Shown: positions 36,121-45,466, counted from the first letter of the stretch. The stretch is DNA of 64,000 bases from Tissierellia bacterium (GCA_030537695.1 JAUNVJ010000003.1:31820-95819); one strand, 5' to 3'. Notes: generated from the letters alone by a model not told the origin. Numbers and translations are program-made.

Positions 36121-36795
36121 TTATAGTTTATATCCCATTTCCATCTTATAGGCCATATCCCAAAAGAGATACTCAAATTCCACACTGGAAATAAATATGG
36201 AAAGCAATTCTTCTTTTTCTTCTTCCGTTTTTTCCGCCACCATTTCATCAATGGCATCATAAAACCATTGGTAGCTATTGATGAAATCTTCACCGGCATA
36301 AGTGTCAATCCAGGAACGATAAAAATTATTTTCATATTCCTCGGGATAATCTTCTTTTAACCGAGTGGCAAAATCTCCATAAGTCCAGGCACAGGGGAAT
36401 AAAGTCATTAAAAGATCCAAGAGATCTCCTGTCTGTCCGATTGCCTGCATATTTGCCGTATAGGTTCGATTATAAAGAGAAGATTTTACTTGATCCATCT
36501 CTTCTTCGGAGATCCCAAAAGATGCCATGTATTCTCGATGGAGATCCATCTCTCCTTCCAATAGATAGTACTGAGTTTTTGTAAATTCACGAATCAACTC
36601 TTCATCTTTGGCACGGACGGCTCCCATGGCAAAGGCTTTAGCATACTGTTTTAAGTATTCATAATCTTGAAGAAGGTAAAATTGAAATTTCTCCTTCGGT
36701 AAAGTCCCCTTACCTAATTCTTGGACAAAGGGATGTTGATAGGCTGCCTCCCAAATCTCATTAGCTCGTTCTTTTAAACTTTTTGAAAATGACAT
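36121..36795 (-). CDS. tenA: Thiaminase II / aminopyrimidine aminohydrolase
   Basis: TenA (224 aa) turns degraded thiamine (aminomethyl-HMP) into HMP for reuse. The catalytic cysteine is in L-F-P-C-A-W-T-Y-G, and the helical start A-Y-Q-H-P-F-V-Q-E-L-G-K-G is typical. It is the last gene of the thiM-thiE-HAD-thiD-tenA operon, 8 nt after thiD. With no thiC in view this supports a salvage rather than de novo route. Confidence 0.93.
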   Translation of the reverse strand: MSFSKSLKERANEIWEAAYQHPFVQELGKGTLPKEKFQFYLLQDYEYLKQYAKAFAMGAVRAKDEELIREFTKTQYYLLEGEMDLHREYMASFGISEEEMDQVKSSLYNRTYTANMQAIGQTGDLLDLLMTLFPCAWTYGDFATRLKEDYPEEYENNFYRSWIDTYAGEDFINSYQWFYDAIDEMVAEKTEEEKEELLSIFISSVEFEYLFWDMAYKMEMGYKL

Positions 36796-36803
36796 AATTC
36801 CTC

Positions 36804-37589
36804 CTATTTTATAAAATATCCATGATCCATGGGACCACTACATTTTCCCAAATCCAGCATGGCCGATAGAGCTTGAGATAAATAATCTTTTGCCTTTTCG
36901 ATGCTTTCTTCTAAGCTATTACCTTTTGCAAGATAGGCAGCAATGGCCGATGATAGAGTGCATCCGGTACCATGGGTGTTGGGATTATCGATTCTACTTC
37001 CGTAAAACCAACGACTGTTTTCCTTCGTCCACAAGAAGTCATTGGCATCATTAACACGATGTCCCCCTTTGAGAAGGACGGAACAATTGTATTTTTCTCC
37101 GATGATTTTAGCTGCTGTTTCCATTTCTTCTGTTGAAGTGATTGTCATTTCGCTTAAAATTTCTCCTTCGGGAATATTTGGAGTCACCACCTTTGAAATT
37201 GGCAGTAAGTATTTCTTCAAATTGTCTACGGCATCTTCTGATATTAATTTTGCTCCACTGGTTGACACCATAACAGGATCGACAACGATATTTTTTGCTT
37301 CCTGTTCTTTTAATACATCCCCAATCACTTCAATTAAAGAAGCGGAAGACACCATTCCGATTTTGATGCTGTCGGGAAAAATATCTTCAAATACAGCATC
37401 CAATTGGTCCTTTAAAAATGTCGGTGACGATTCCATAATGCTTTTTACTCCACAGGTGTTTTGTGCAGTTAAAGCAGTAATGACGCTCATTCCATAGACT
37501 CCATTTGCCAACATGGTCTTTAAATCCGCTTGAATTCCCGCTCCTCCGCTGCAATCGCTGCCGGCAATGGTTAAAGCCGTTACTCTCAT
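36804..37589 (-). CDS. thiD: Hydroxymethylpyrimidine/phosphomethylpyrimidine kinase
   Basis: ThiD (261 aa) phosphorylates HMP twice. Features: I-A-G-S-D-C-S-G-G-A-G near the N-terminus, P-V-M-V-S-T-S-G-A, and the ATP site G-T-G-C-T-L-S-S-A-I-A. The ATG at 37589 follows AAAGGAGG by 5 nt and overlaps the upstream stop (ATGA). A longer frame without a site is rejected. Confidence 0.95.
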   Translation of the reverse strand: MRVTALTIAGSDCSGGAGIQADLKTMLANGVYGMSVITALTAQNTCGVKSIMESSPTFLKDQLDAVFEDIFPDSIKIGMVSSASLIEVIGDVLKEQEAKNIVVDPVMVSTSGAKLISEDAVDNLKKYLLPISKVVTPNIPEGEILSEMTITSTEEMETAAKIIGEKYNCSVLLKGGHRVNDANDFLWTKENSRWFYGSRIDNPNTHGTGCTLSSAIAAYLAKGNSLEESIEKAKDYLSQALSAMLDLGKCSGPMDHGYFIK

Positions 37590-38245
37590 AATTCCTCCTT
37601 TATTTTTTCCCAATCCCTTGCCGTTTTGATATAAAAATGGGATTGTTTTCGAATTTCCTCTTGTTCTTCCTCATTGAATCTGTCATATACGCCAATGATT
37701 TTTAATCCTATGGATTTTCCTGTCTCAATGGAATAGAGAGCATCTTCTACCAAGAAGGTATTTTTCCCTTTCGTACCCAGAATTTCCAACGCTTGTAGAA
37801 ATATCGGTGCTTCCCGCTTGCTAGTTTGTAAATCCGGTGCGGAAAGAATATTTAAAAAATATTCTTCTAATTGCAGTCTTTTTAATGCACCTCGAACCAA
37901 TCTTTCTTCCGTTGACGTAACGATGACCATGGGATAATTTTTTTCTTGCAAGAAAGCCAAAAAGTCCGCTACTCCCTCTTTGGCATTTACTATTTTAAAA
38001 TAAAAGTCTTCCATTCTATTTTTTAAATCCTCGTCAATTTCTTCCACTGTCTTGGAAGGTAAAAAATGGTCTTTCAAATACTGACAACCTTCCCGATAAC
38101 TCATGGAAAACATAATATCATTTAAATTTTCAGGGCCTGAAATTCCCTGACTTGTTAAATAATCCAAACTCAATTGATCCCACAATTCCATGGAATCCAA
38201 AAGAACACCGTCTGCGTCAAAAATCATTGCCTTTATAGAATCCAT
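37586..38245 (-). CDS. HAD-family phosphatase of the thiamine operon
   Basis: 219-residue HAD hydrolase: motif I is F-D-A-D-G-V-L-L-D-S, motif II V-T-S-T-E-E, and motif III/IV around L-V-E-D-A-L-Y-S. The ATG at 38245 overlaps the thiE stop by 13 nt. Sitting between thiE and thiD, it probably acts on a thiamine intermediate; thiamine monophosphate phosphatase is the best guess because plant TH2 fuses a HAD and a TenA domain for that reaction. Substrate is inference. Confidence 0.8.
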   Translation of the reverse strand: MDSIKAMIFDADGVLLDSMELWDQLSLDYLTSQGISGPENLNDIMFSMSYREGCQYLKDHFLPSKTVEEIDEDLKNRMEDFYFKIVNAKEGVADFLAFLQEKNYPMVIVTSTEERLVRGALKRLQLEEYFLNILSAPDLQTSKREAPIFLQALEILGTKGKNTFLVEDALYSIETGKSIGLKIIGVYDRFNEEEQEEIRKQSHFYIKTARDWEKIKEEL

Positions 38246-38865
38246 TCTTTTACCCTTTGTTTCAATTGTCGGGTTGCTTTTCGAATATCTTCCTGGGAAA
38301 AAATAGCGGAAATAACGGCAATTCCTACAATTCCACTCTTTTTTAATATTTGGATATTGTCTTTTGAAATTCCGCCAATGGCAATGACCGGGATGGAAAC
38401 GGCTTGGCATATTTCTTGTAAGGTTTCAATGGAAACATGGGAGGCATCTTCCTTTGAACCGGTGGGAAATACAGCTCCTACCCCTAAATAATCGGCACCG
38501 TCTTTTTCTCCTTGTATTGCCTCCTCTAGAGAAGAAGCGGATACACCGATAATAGCATCTTGTCCTAAGATGTCTCGAGCTGTTCGGCAAGCCATATCTT
38601 CTTGACCGACATGGACTCCATCAGCACCGACTTTTTTTGCAATCTCCACATTGTCATTGATGATAAAGGGAATTTCAAATTTTTTACAAAGCCTTTTTAT
38701 TCTATTAGCTTCTTTTTCAAATGATTCAAAATCCAAGTCCTTTTCACGAAGTTGAAGGATTGTAGCTCCTCCTAACAGTGCTTGTTCTACCGCTTCTTCT
38801 AAGGGTATTTTTAAATGACTTCGATCGGTAACGGCATAGAGAGCCAGCTTATCTTTTAATGTCAT
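38233..38865 (-). CDS. thiE: Thiamine-phosphate synthase
   Basis: ThiE (210 aa) joins HMP-PP and THZ-P to thiamine monophosphate. Seen are Q-L-R-E-K-D near residue 38, D-G-V-H-V-G-Q-E-D, the pyrophosphate loop G-A-V-F-P-T-G-S-K, and I-G-G-I-S. It overlaps thiM by 17 nt. Confidence 0.95.
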   Translation of the reverse strand: MTLKDKLALYAVTDRSHLKIPLEEAVEQALLGGATILQLREKDLDFESFEKEANRIKRLCKKFEIPFIINDNVEIAKKVGADGVHVGQEDMACRTARDILGQDAIIGVSASSLEEAIQGEKDGADYLGVGAVFPTGSKEDASHVSIETLQEICQAVSIPVIAIGGISKDNIQILKKSGIVGIAVISAIFSQEDIRKATRQLKQRVKEWIL

Positions 38866-39673
38866 ATTGTACTCCTTGATCCAAGTCTTTCCCTTTCATG
38901 TGATAAATGGTATCGATGATGCGATTGCGATAGCTGATATTTCCTTCATGCTCTTGGAGTGCTTCAAAGGCAAGGTCTCCAGCTAATCCCATAGTTCCAA
39001 TAGCTGCCGCTGTTGCTTCCAGCTTGTTTTTCGGATTTGCCGCTACAAAGGCTCCAATCAAAGCGGATAGTTGACATCCGGTACCTGTGATTTGACCCAT
39101 TTCCTTTTTCCCATTATATATAAGGATTCCTTGTGTTCCGTCGGTTATAATATCCACAGCTCCTGTAACGGCGATAATCGAACCCATTTCTTTGGAAAAC
39201 TCTCCTAATCGATGAATCAATTCATCAATATTGTCTTCCGTAATATTGTCATCTGCACTGGCATCAACCCCTTGCGTTTTCCCTTGCCCCTCCATTAGAG
39301 TTTTAATTTCTGATAAATTCCCCCGAATGACATCGAAGGTCGTTTGATTGATCAAATCCAATGCTGTCTTTGTCCGCAATGAGCTGGCTCCAGCTCCCAC
39401 AGGATCCAATACCAGGGCATGATTTAATTCCTTCGCTTTTGTAGCGGCCAATTTCATGGACTCAATGGTCCGTTGATTTAAGGTGCCGATATTGATCACC
39501 AAACCGTTGCAAAGAGAAGTAATTTCTTCTACTTCCAATTTATCGTCTGCCATAATGGGGCTTCCCCCTATGGCCAATAATACATTGGCCACATCGTTGA
39601 CCGTTACATAATTGGTGATATTGTGAATTAATGGTTTTTCTTTTCGTACTTGATCGACATATTTTCCAAACAT
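38849..39673 (-). CDS. thiM: Hydroxyethylthiazole kinase
   Basis: ThiM (274 aa) phosphorylates THZ for salvage. Features: P-L-I-H-N-I-T-N-Y-V-T-V, P-V-G-A-G-A-S, and the catalytic G-T-G-C-Q-L-S-A-L-I-G near the C-terminus. The ATG at 39673 follows GGAAGG. It is the first gene behind the TPP riboswitch. Confidence 0.94.
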   Translation of the reverse strand: MFGKYVDQVRKEKPLIHNITNYVTVNDVANVLLAIGGSPIMADDKLEVEEITSLCNGLVINIGTLNQRTIESMKLAATKAKELNHALVLDPVGAGASSLRTKTALDLINQTTFDVIRGNLSEIKTLMEGQGKTQGVDASADDNITEDNIDELIHRLGEFSKEMGSIIAVTGAVDIITDGTQGILIYNGKKEMGQITGTGCQLSALIGAFVAANPKNKLEATAAAIGTMGLAGDLAFEALQEHEGNISYRNRIIDTIYHMKGKDLDQGVQYDIKR

Positions 39674-39691
39674 TTTATTCCTTCCTTCCAT

Positions 39692-39805
39692 AAAAAAAGT
39701 GTATTTACCAAAATAGTAAACACACTTCATCTACATGACTTCCCTACGTTGGCATTATCCAAATCAGGTTACGGGTATAATCTCAGCTTTTCAGCACCCC
39801 TTTTC
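39692..39805 (-). promoter_or_regulatory. TPP riboswitch with terminator platform
   Basis: On the minus strand the aptamer (39733-39803) shows G-G-G-G-T-G-C, G-C-T-G-A-G-A, A-C-C-T-G-A-T and the closing G-A-T-A-A-T-G-C-C-A-A-C-G. Downstream AAGTGT-TTTAC pairs across TATTTTG with GTAAA-ACACTT plus seven T, an intrinsic terminator (39692-39728). TPP should therefore stop transcription before thiM. Confidence 0.95.
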
Positions 39806-39817
39806 AATTATAGTTTT

Positions 39818-39845
39818 ATTATATCATTGATCCTATCGATTTCAA
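39818..39845 (-). promoter_or_regulatory. Promoter of the thiamine operon
   Basis: TTGAAA (39840-39845), 16 nt, TATAAT (39818-39823) on the minus strand, overlapping the end of the antiporter gene. Confidence 0.75.
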
Positions 39846-41035
39846 GTATTCCCTTCAATCTTTTCACTACCGTGCAGGATCGCATACTTCGCAAGGACTG
39901 GCCCAATCATCTCATATAGAACGCTGGAAGCTAAAATAATATTTAAAAATAAGCTTCCCAACTCGCCCCCAAGGAGTCGCTCTCCCATAAATCCAAGGCC
40001 TAAAGCCACTCCTGCTTGTGGTGCTAAGGCCAATCCCAGATATTTTACCACATTTGGTGAATAGCCTAAAGCTTTTCCTCCCAAGTATGCACCCGCGTAC
40101 TTGCCCATCATTCGTAAAAGCACATAGGCGATCCCAATCGTCTTCATGGAAAAGAGAGCCGACAGGGAAAGGTTCATACCGGAGACGATAAAAAACAAGG
40201 CCATGATAGGTGGTGTAAAGGAATTGAGCTGACGAAAGAGATTGGAGCTGGTACGCCGATTCCGATACCCTGCCCCGTAAACCATACAACATAAAAGAGG
40301 ACTGACATCGACGATTTGACAAAATCCTGTCAACAGGAGCAAAATGGCAAGGGATAGTAAGAGACGATTATCTTGAGATCTAGAAGGTATCAAAAGATAA
40401 TTCAATAAAATTCCCATCACATATCCCAGTACCACCGCGATTATATTAAATATCACCGGTTTTATGATTCCCATCGGTCCAGAGTGATCTTGAATAATAG
40501 CAATCACGGCAGAAAAAACCAAAAGGCAGACGACATCGTCAAAAGCCACCACTTGTAATAGAGTATTGATAAAGTCTCCTTTGGCTTTGTATTCCTTTAT
40601 AGTCATCATTGTACTGGCCGGTGCCGTTGCCGTTGCAATGGCTCCCAACAATAGAGCAAAGTGAAATTCTAAATGGAAAAAAAAGTACAAGATAACAAAA
40701 ACAGTGACTCCTGCCATCAATGCTTCACATATTGTCAAAAGAAGTACCTTTAAACCGGCAGATTTTAAAACCTTTCTCTTTAAATACCGTCCCACATCAA
40801 AAGCGATAAAGCTTAAGGCCACGTCAGAAATAAAGGAAAGGTTATGAACGATGCCTCGAGGTACCAGATGAAGCATTTCAGGCCCTATTAAAATTCCAGC
40901 TAAAATATAGCCGGTAACCGTGGGTAATTTGAATTTTTTTGTAATTCTCGTCATTAGGAATCCGGATAAGATAATGATTGCAATGCTTAAAACGATTTGT
41001 GTTTGAATCGGGAAATTTTTAAGTATAGTATGCAT
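39842..41035 (-). CDS. Cation:proton antiporter, CPA2-like
   Basis: The 397-residue protein has about 12 membrane segments and the start of a CPA2 transport domain (T-G-Y-I-L-A-G-I-L-I-G-P). The transport aspartates are in V-A-F-D-D-V-V-C-L-L. It lacks the C-terminal TrkA-N domains of Kef channels. Ions and direction are unknown. Start follows GGAGG. It is 17 nt after the CmpB-like gene, so they may be one unit. Confidence 0.85.
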   Translation of the reverse strand: MHTILKNFPIQTQIVLSIAIIILSGFLMTRITKKFKLPTVTGYILAGILIGPEMLHLVPRGIVHNLSFISDVALSFIAFDVGRYLKRKVLKSAGLKVLLLTICEALMAGVTVFVILYFFFHLEFHFALLLGAIATATAPASTMMTIKEYKAKGDFINTLLQVVAFDDVVCLLVFSAVIAIIQDHSGPMGIIKPVIFNIIAVVLGYVMGILLNYLLIPSRSQDNRLLLSLAILLLLTGFCQIVDVSPLLCCMVYGAGYRNRRTSSNLFRQLNSFTPPIMALFFIVSGMNLSLSALFSMKTIGIAYVLLRMMGKYAGAYLGGKALGYSPNVVKYLGLALAPQAGVALGLGFMGERLLGGELGSLFLNIILASSVLYEMIGPVLAKYAILHGSEKIEGNT

Positions 41036-41052
41036 GTTTTTACCTCCTTCTT

Positions 41053-41961
41053 CTATCGCATTGAGATATCGTTTCGTTTTAGCAGAGATTCTAAATTTTT
41101 CTTGACTCTCTTTAATCGTTCCATTCGCCGATCATATTTATAATGTACCAGTTCCAATGCTTTTCCCGACAAAGTGGGAAGTTCTCCTCGAGCAATATTT
41201 TCCGAAAGGACCGTTTCCAATTTTTGAAAGGCCTTACGTTCTCTTCTTTTCTTTTCTTCAATCTTCCTAGAGAGAATCAAAGCTACTTTTCCACGGAATT
41301 TGTTTCCGATTCCATCGGACAACTCCTGCTTTTTCAACTCTTCCAATCCCTTGAAAAATTCTTCTCGCCGTTCCATCCGCTGTTCTTTTAAATTCTTTTT
41401 TAAATGATCCATATAAGAAGACAATTCCCGCTCATAGTAAAGAATATCTTTCAGTTCAAAAGCTTCCTTGGCGGAGATCCAAACATCCACAACAAATAAA
41501 AGGCTTGAAATACCTGTCAGTGCGATTAAGATTTCTTGTGGAATTTGAACTAAGAGCTCACGAATCCATTGATCCACGTCATTGACTAAAAAGATGGGCA
41601 ACAGTCCCCAAAATAGGCTGGATCGCAAACAAATATATCCCTTGTAATTAAAGGGCCGATTGTCATAGTCCCAATATCTGACATGGAATAGTTTTTCCAA
41701 TGTATAGCCGGTTACCAGTTCCAACAGGGTTGCTGTCACCATTCCCACAAAATAAATGGCAATATTATGACCTTGCAAAGGTTCGGTTATGGCGATGATA
41801 ATCGTTGCTCCAAAGCCGTAAATCGGCAGTATCGGTCCATGTAAAAAACCTCGTTGCACCCATTGTTTTTTATTGTAAGAAACCCATAAAGTCTCCCATA
41901 CAAAACCTAAAAAAGCATAGATAAAAAATAAATCCAATCGATAAATTAGTTCAGCCATCAT
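41053..41961 (-). CDS. CmpB-type putative ABC transporter permease (PF06541-like)
   Basis: 302 residues: five to six membrane segments in the first 170, then a long charged, probably coiled-coil C-terminus (Lys/Glu/Arg-rich). H-G-P-I-L-P-I-Y-G-F-G and G-Y-T-L-E-K-L-F-H fit the CmpB family of unknown function. Despite the family name no ATPase is near it. Confidence 0.8.
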   Translation of the reverse strand: MMAELIYRLDLFFIYAFLGFVWETLWVSYNKKQWVQRGFLHGPILPIYGFGATIIIAITEPLQGHNIAIYFVGMVTATLLELVTGYTLEKLFHVRYWDYDNRPFNYKGYICLRSSLFWGLLPIFLVNDVDQWIRELLVQIPQEILIALTGISSLLFVVDVWISAKEAFELKDILYYERELSSYMDHLKKNLKEQRMERREEFFKGLEELKKQELSDGIGNKFRGKVALILSRKIEEKKRRERKAFQKLETVLSENIARGELPTLSGKALELVHYKYDRRMERLKRVKKNLESLLKRNDISMR

Positions 41962-42036
41962 ATACCTTCATTACTTTCTATTTTTTAACAAATTTTATTC
42001 ATTATAACTCTTTTACTGTGAAATGTGAAATTTTCA

Positions 42037-42468
42037 TCATCGATTAAAATACTTCATATGAATATGGGGAATTCCATCCTCCACATAGGAATCTCCACAA
42101 GGGATAAAACCTAATGAGCTATAAAAATCCATGGCCATTACTTGTGCCGAAAGATGAATTTCTCCCTGAGGAGCTTTCTTTAAAATATAATTCAATCCCC
42201 TTTTTAATAGAAGCGTCGCCTTTTGTTGCCGTCTAAACGCTTTTGCCACCACAACTCGTCCGATCCAAAAAGTGTAAGGGTCCACTTCCATAATACGGCA
42301 ATAGGCAATAATCTGATCTTTTTCCTGTTCATAGAGATGAAGTGCTTCTAAGTCTTTTCCGTCTAAATCTTCATAGATGCACTTTTGTTCCACAACAAAT
42401 ACTTCACTTCTTAACTGTAAAATCCCATAGAGTTCTTCTACTGTCAATTCTTTAAATTTTTTTATCAT
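42037..42468 (-). CDS. ElaA-like GNAT N-acetyltransferase
   Basis: 143 residues. The start L-R-S-E-V-F-V-V-E-Q, D-G-K-D, I-G-R-V-V-V and R-R-Q-Q-K-A-T are typical of ElaA; the last is the acetyl-CoA loop. The acceptor is unknown. GGAGG precedes the ATG. Single gene. Confidence 0.87.
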   Translation of the reverse strand: MIKKFKELTVEELYGILQLRSEVFVVEQKCIYEDLDGKDLEALHLYEQEKDQIIAYCRIMEVDPYTFWIGRVVVAKAFRRQQKATLLLKRGLNYILKKAPQGEIHLSAQVMAMDFYSSLGFIPCGDSYVEDGIPHIHMKYFNR

Positions 42469-42572
42469 TCGGGCCTCCTCTTCCTATTATAGATAATTTT
42501 CGAAAGAGATGAAAGAAAATCAACATTCTTTTTCAGCTCCAAAAAACCTTTTGTGACCATTGGAGATGCCGT

Positions 42573-42603
42573 TAAAAAAGTCACTACTTTTCGTAGTGAC
42601 TTT
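42573..42603 (-). terminator. Terminator of the zinc transport operon
   Basis: GTCACTACGAAAAGTAGTGAC followed by six T on the minus strand, about 25 nt after znuB. Confidence 0.9.
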
Positions 42604-42626
42604 ACATGAAAAATCTTATTTTTTAA

Positions 42627-43463
42627 TTATTCATAAACTCGGACATTTTGTTCCCGTTCTACTTTAGTCGAAGTCTTTCGCATTTTTCCGTATACAGACA
42701 TGACGAACATTCCAATAACTGCGTTTATTACGATGGATCCACCAGGTTTTACATCCCAATAATAGGAAACGACAATTCCCACCATAGTATATATGATTCC
42801 CAATATCACCGAAATAATAAAGGTCTGCTTATAGGAACGGCTGATAATCAATGCGGTTGCCACCGGCAAGACGATCAGTGAAGCAACTAATAAAGCACCG
42901 ACTATTTTACAAGCTAAGGCGATGGTTACCGCTGATAAAAAAGTAAAGATGGAATTTACCATTTTTACCTTTACACCGGCAAGTCTTGCCAAATTCGGAT
43001 CGATGGCAATATCTAACAATGCGCCATAAAAGATAATCGAACAAGCTATAACCGGTATTGCTACAATGATCACATTTCGTAAATCTGCACCGGTTACAGA
43101 AGAAATACTTCCGAAAAGGTAAGATTCAAAATTATTTCCACCGGGAGCAAAGTCTGACAAAATAGCAGCCAAACCCAATCCAGTACTCATAATTATCGCA
43201 GTGGCCATATCTCCGTATTGAGGGAATTTTTTACGAATCCCTTCTATGGCAAAAGCAGCCATAATGCATATGATAATGGCACCGATGACAGGATCAAAGC
43301 CAAGAATCAGTCCCAGCCCTACCCCAGTTAAGGAAGTATGAGACAGTGCATCTCCCACCATGGAAGTCCTTCGATTGACCATAACGACACCGATAAGAGG
43401 GATCATTATGGATAGTAAAAAGCCTGCCATTAAAGCCCGACGCATAAAATCAAATTGCAACAT
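42627..43463 (-). CDS. znuB: Zinc/metal ABC transporter permease
   Basis: ZnuB (278 aa) is an ABC-3 family permease with about eight membrane segments. Seen are G-D-A-L-S-H-T-S-L-T-G-V-G-L-G and V-G-A-L-L-V-A-S-L-I-V-L-P. It overlaps znuC by 14 nt. With znuC and the substrate-binding protein it imports zinc or manganese; the ZinT-like neighbour favours zinc. Confidence 0.93.
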   Translation of the reverse strand: MLQFDFMRRALMAGFLLSIMIPLIGVVMVNRRTSMVGDALSHTSLTGVGLGLILGFDPVIGAIIICIMAAFAIEGIRKKFPQYGDMATAIIMSTGLGLAAILSDFAPGGNNFESYLFGSISSVTGADLRNVIIVAIPVIACSIIFYGALLDIAIDPNLARLAGVKVKMVNSIFTFLSAVTIALACKIVGALLVASLIVLPVATALIISRSYKQTFIISVILGIIYTMVGIVVSYYWDVKPGGSIVINAVIGMFVMSVYGKMRKTSTKVEREQNVRVYE

Positions 43464-44127
43464 TTACTAATTTCCCCTCCTTCATTTTGTACGCTTTTTC
43501 AATATTCATCGTCTCTTGAATTAACTCAATTTCATGAGTTACGATGACGATCGTTATTTTATCTTCTCGATTGATCTTTGAAATTAATTTTAAAAAACTT
43601 ACTTTACTATCTTGGTCTACTCCTGCCGTAGGTTCATCTAGGATCATAAGTTTAGGAGAGTTGATCATTGCCCGAGCAATCATAGCTCTTTGCTTTAAAC
43701 CTCCTGAAAGCTCATTATAGGGTGCATTGATATAGTGATGTAGGCCCATTCGATCCAATATTTCGATTGCTCTTTTCTTTTGTTTTTTCTTGGGTATTTT
43801 CACAAATCCAAATTTTTTATATAAATTCAATACAACCAGTTCAGAAACCGTAATCGGAAAGGCGATATCATTAAAGTTTTGCACTTGAGGAACATAACCT
43901 ACGTCTTGAAAATCATTCATTTCATTGACATTTTGTCCTAAGATTTTGACCCTTCCTTCATCCGGTTTCAATTCTCCCAACATCAATTTTAACAAAGTGG
44001 ATTTTCCCGATCCATTTTCTCCAATAATGGTTATAAGATCTCCTTCTTCCACTGTCAGATCCAAATTTTTTATAACATCTTCGGAAGTGTAGCCAAATTT
44101 TAAATTCTTAATATCGATATGATTCAT
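43450..44127 (-). CDS. znuC: Zinc/metal ABC transporter ATPase
   Basis: ZnuC (225 aa) shows Walker A G-E-N-G-S-G-K-S-T, signature L-S-G-G-L-K-Q-R and Walker B L-M-I-L-D-E-P-T-A-G. It is between the binding protein and the permease. GTGG lies before the ATG. Confidence 0.93.
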   Translation of the reverse strand: MNHIDIKNLKFGYTSEDVIKNLDLTVEEGDLITIIGENGSGKSTLLKLMLGELKPDEGRVKILGQNVNEMNDFQDVGYVPQVQNFNDIAFPITVSELVVLNLYKKFGFVKIPKKKQKKRAIEILDRMGLHHYINAPYNELSGGLKQRAMIARAMINSPKLMILDEPTAGVDQDSKVSFLKLISKINREDKITIVIVTHEIELIQETMNIEKAYKMKEGKLVNVAI

Positions 44128-44134
44128 AATCCAC

Positions 44135-45442
44135 CTACTTTTTAAACGATTTATAAAGTTCTTCCAAGTTATAGCGTATAATGTCCTGATAATGGGTGTC
44201 TTCTGTCATATTTGTCGTCTGATACTCCATGGAGATAAGACCTACAGCGTCTCCACCAATTTCTTCTGCCAAAGTTTTTGCACTTTTCGGATCATTGCTG
44301 TATTCGTAAAAAATCGTATTGATCCCCTTTGCTTGAGAAAATCCAACTGCTTTTTTAATCGTCTTTAGACTAGGTGATTCTGTAGATACCAAACCTTGTA
44401 AGGGGAATTGGATCAGATCAAATTCACGAGCCAAATATTCATAGGCATAATGAGTTACTACAAATTCTTTTAGATCACATTCTTTAAATTTATTTTTATA
44501 CTCATATTCCAAATCCGTCAATTCAGCTACTGCATTTACTTTGTTCTTATTGTAATCACGGGCATTTTTGGGATATAATTTCCCTAAAGTATCATTAATG
44601 GAATTTAAATATGCTTTTCCATTCATAGGCGATAACCAGGAGTGAGGATCATAAGTGATTTTATCCATTCCCGATGTCGAGCCTTCCAGTAGAACTTCCA
44701 CATCTAAATCTTGATTGGTTTTTATATCCATTAAACTGTAAGAAAGAATTTGTTCCGATTGACGGTCGGCAATAAAGACCCATTTTCCCGCTTTCGGGAA
44801 ACGATAGTAAATTTCACCATGTTCATGACCCATTTCTAATGCGTAGATCGTATCTGGCTCTACATCTATCGTTGCCTTTTGAGGCACAAGTTTTCCTTTG
44901 CCCTCCATAATTTTCTTTCCTTTTTCCACTAATTGATCAAAACTTAAGTCTTCGGAATTATCGATCCATGCAACTCTCATAATATCTTCATGAGTGTGAC
45001 CGAAGTCTATTTTATATTCTTTTCCTCTTTCCGCTTTTTGCTCTGCCATATAGGAGAAATCTCCTACAGCTGCCGCCCCTTTGTAAGTGATTAGTTCCAC
45101 TCCATTAGATAATGTAAGAACTTCCAAATCTGGTAAATTGTCTTTTACCTGATCCGTCCACCGTTCTAAGTTTGCCCCATTGACGACTAAAAGATCCGCC
45201 TCGGACAACTCTTTTAAATCTTTTGGAGTAGGTTCCCATAAATGAGGATTTTTATCCAAAGGCATAAAAGTTCTCAAATCAATGGTATCGCCAGCTACTT
45301 GATCGACTAAATCATAAACAGGATAAAAAGAGGCATAGACAATGGGCTTTCCACTGTTTTTTGCCTCTTTCTTATGACAACCTGTAAGGCATAGAGCGAC
45401 GAAAAAAGAAAAAATCAATAAAAGATTTCTTTTTCTTATCAT
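44135..45442 (-). CDS. znuA: ZnuA-type metal-binding lipoprotein with a large inserted domain
   Basis: 435-residue lipoprotein (lipobox L-C-L-T-G-C, Cys 22). The metal ligands of cluster A-1 proteins are present: His 67 in N-P-H-L-W-E-P, His 267 in D-P-H-S-W-L, His 331 in V-V-T-H-Y-A, and an acidic residue near Glu 380. Between the first and second ligand lies an insert of about 135 residues (about 126-260) instead of the usual short His-rich loop; it holds H-T-H-E-D and G-H-E-H-G-E. Usual length is about 300-320. The ATG at 45442 follows GGGAGG. Confidence 0.9.
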   Translation of the reverse strand: MIRKRNLLLIFSFFVALCLTGCHKKEAKNSGKPIVYASFYPVYDLVDQVAGDTIDLRTFMPLDKNPHLWEPTPKDLKELSEADLLVVNGANLERWTDQVKDNLPDLEVLTLSNGVELITYKGAAAVGDFSYMAEQKAERGKEYKIDFGHTHEDIMRVAWIDNSEDLSFDQLVEKGKKIMEGKGKLVPQKATIDVEPDTIYALEMGHEHGEIYYRFPKAGKWVFIADRQSEQILSYSLMDIKTNQDLDVEVLLEGSTSGMDKITYDPHSWLSPMNGKAYLNSINDTLGKLYPKNARDYNKNKVNAVAELTDLEYEYKNKFKECDLKEFVVTHYAYEYLAREFDLIQFPLQGLVSTESPSLKTIKKAVGFSQAKGINTIFYEYSNDPKSAKTLAEEIGGDAVGLISMEYQTTNMTEDTHYQDIIRYNLEELYKSFKK

Positions 45443-45466
45443 CCTTTGCCTCCCTAATATTGACAA

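Noticed and set aside
38246..38410. 55-residue N-terminal extension of the HAD protein
   Set aside because: It lies within thiE in another frame, lacks HAD homology and has a Cys/Arg-rich shadow-like sequence.
45443..45466. Longer znuA start (TTG at 45466)
   Set aside because: The ATG at 45442 has GGGAGG at good spacing and begins a clean signal peptide.
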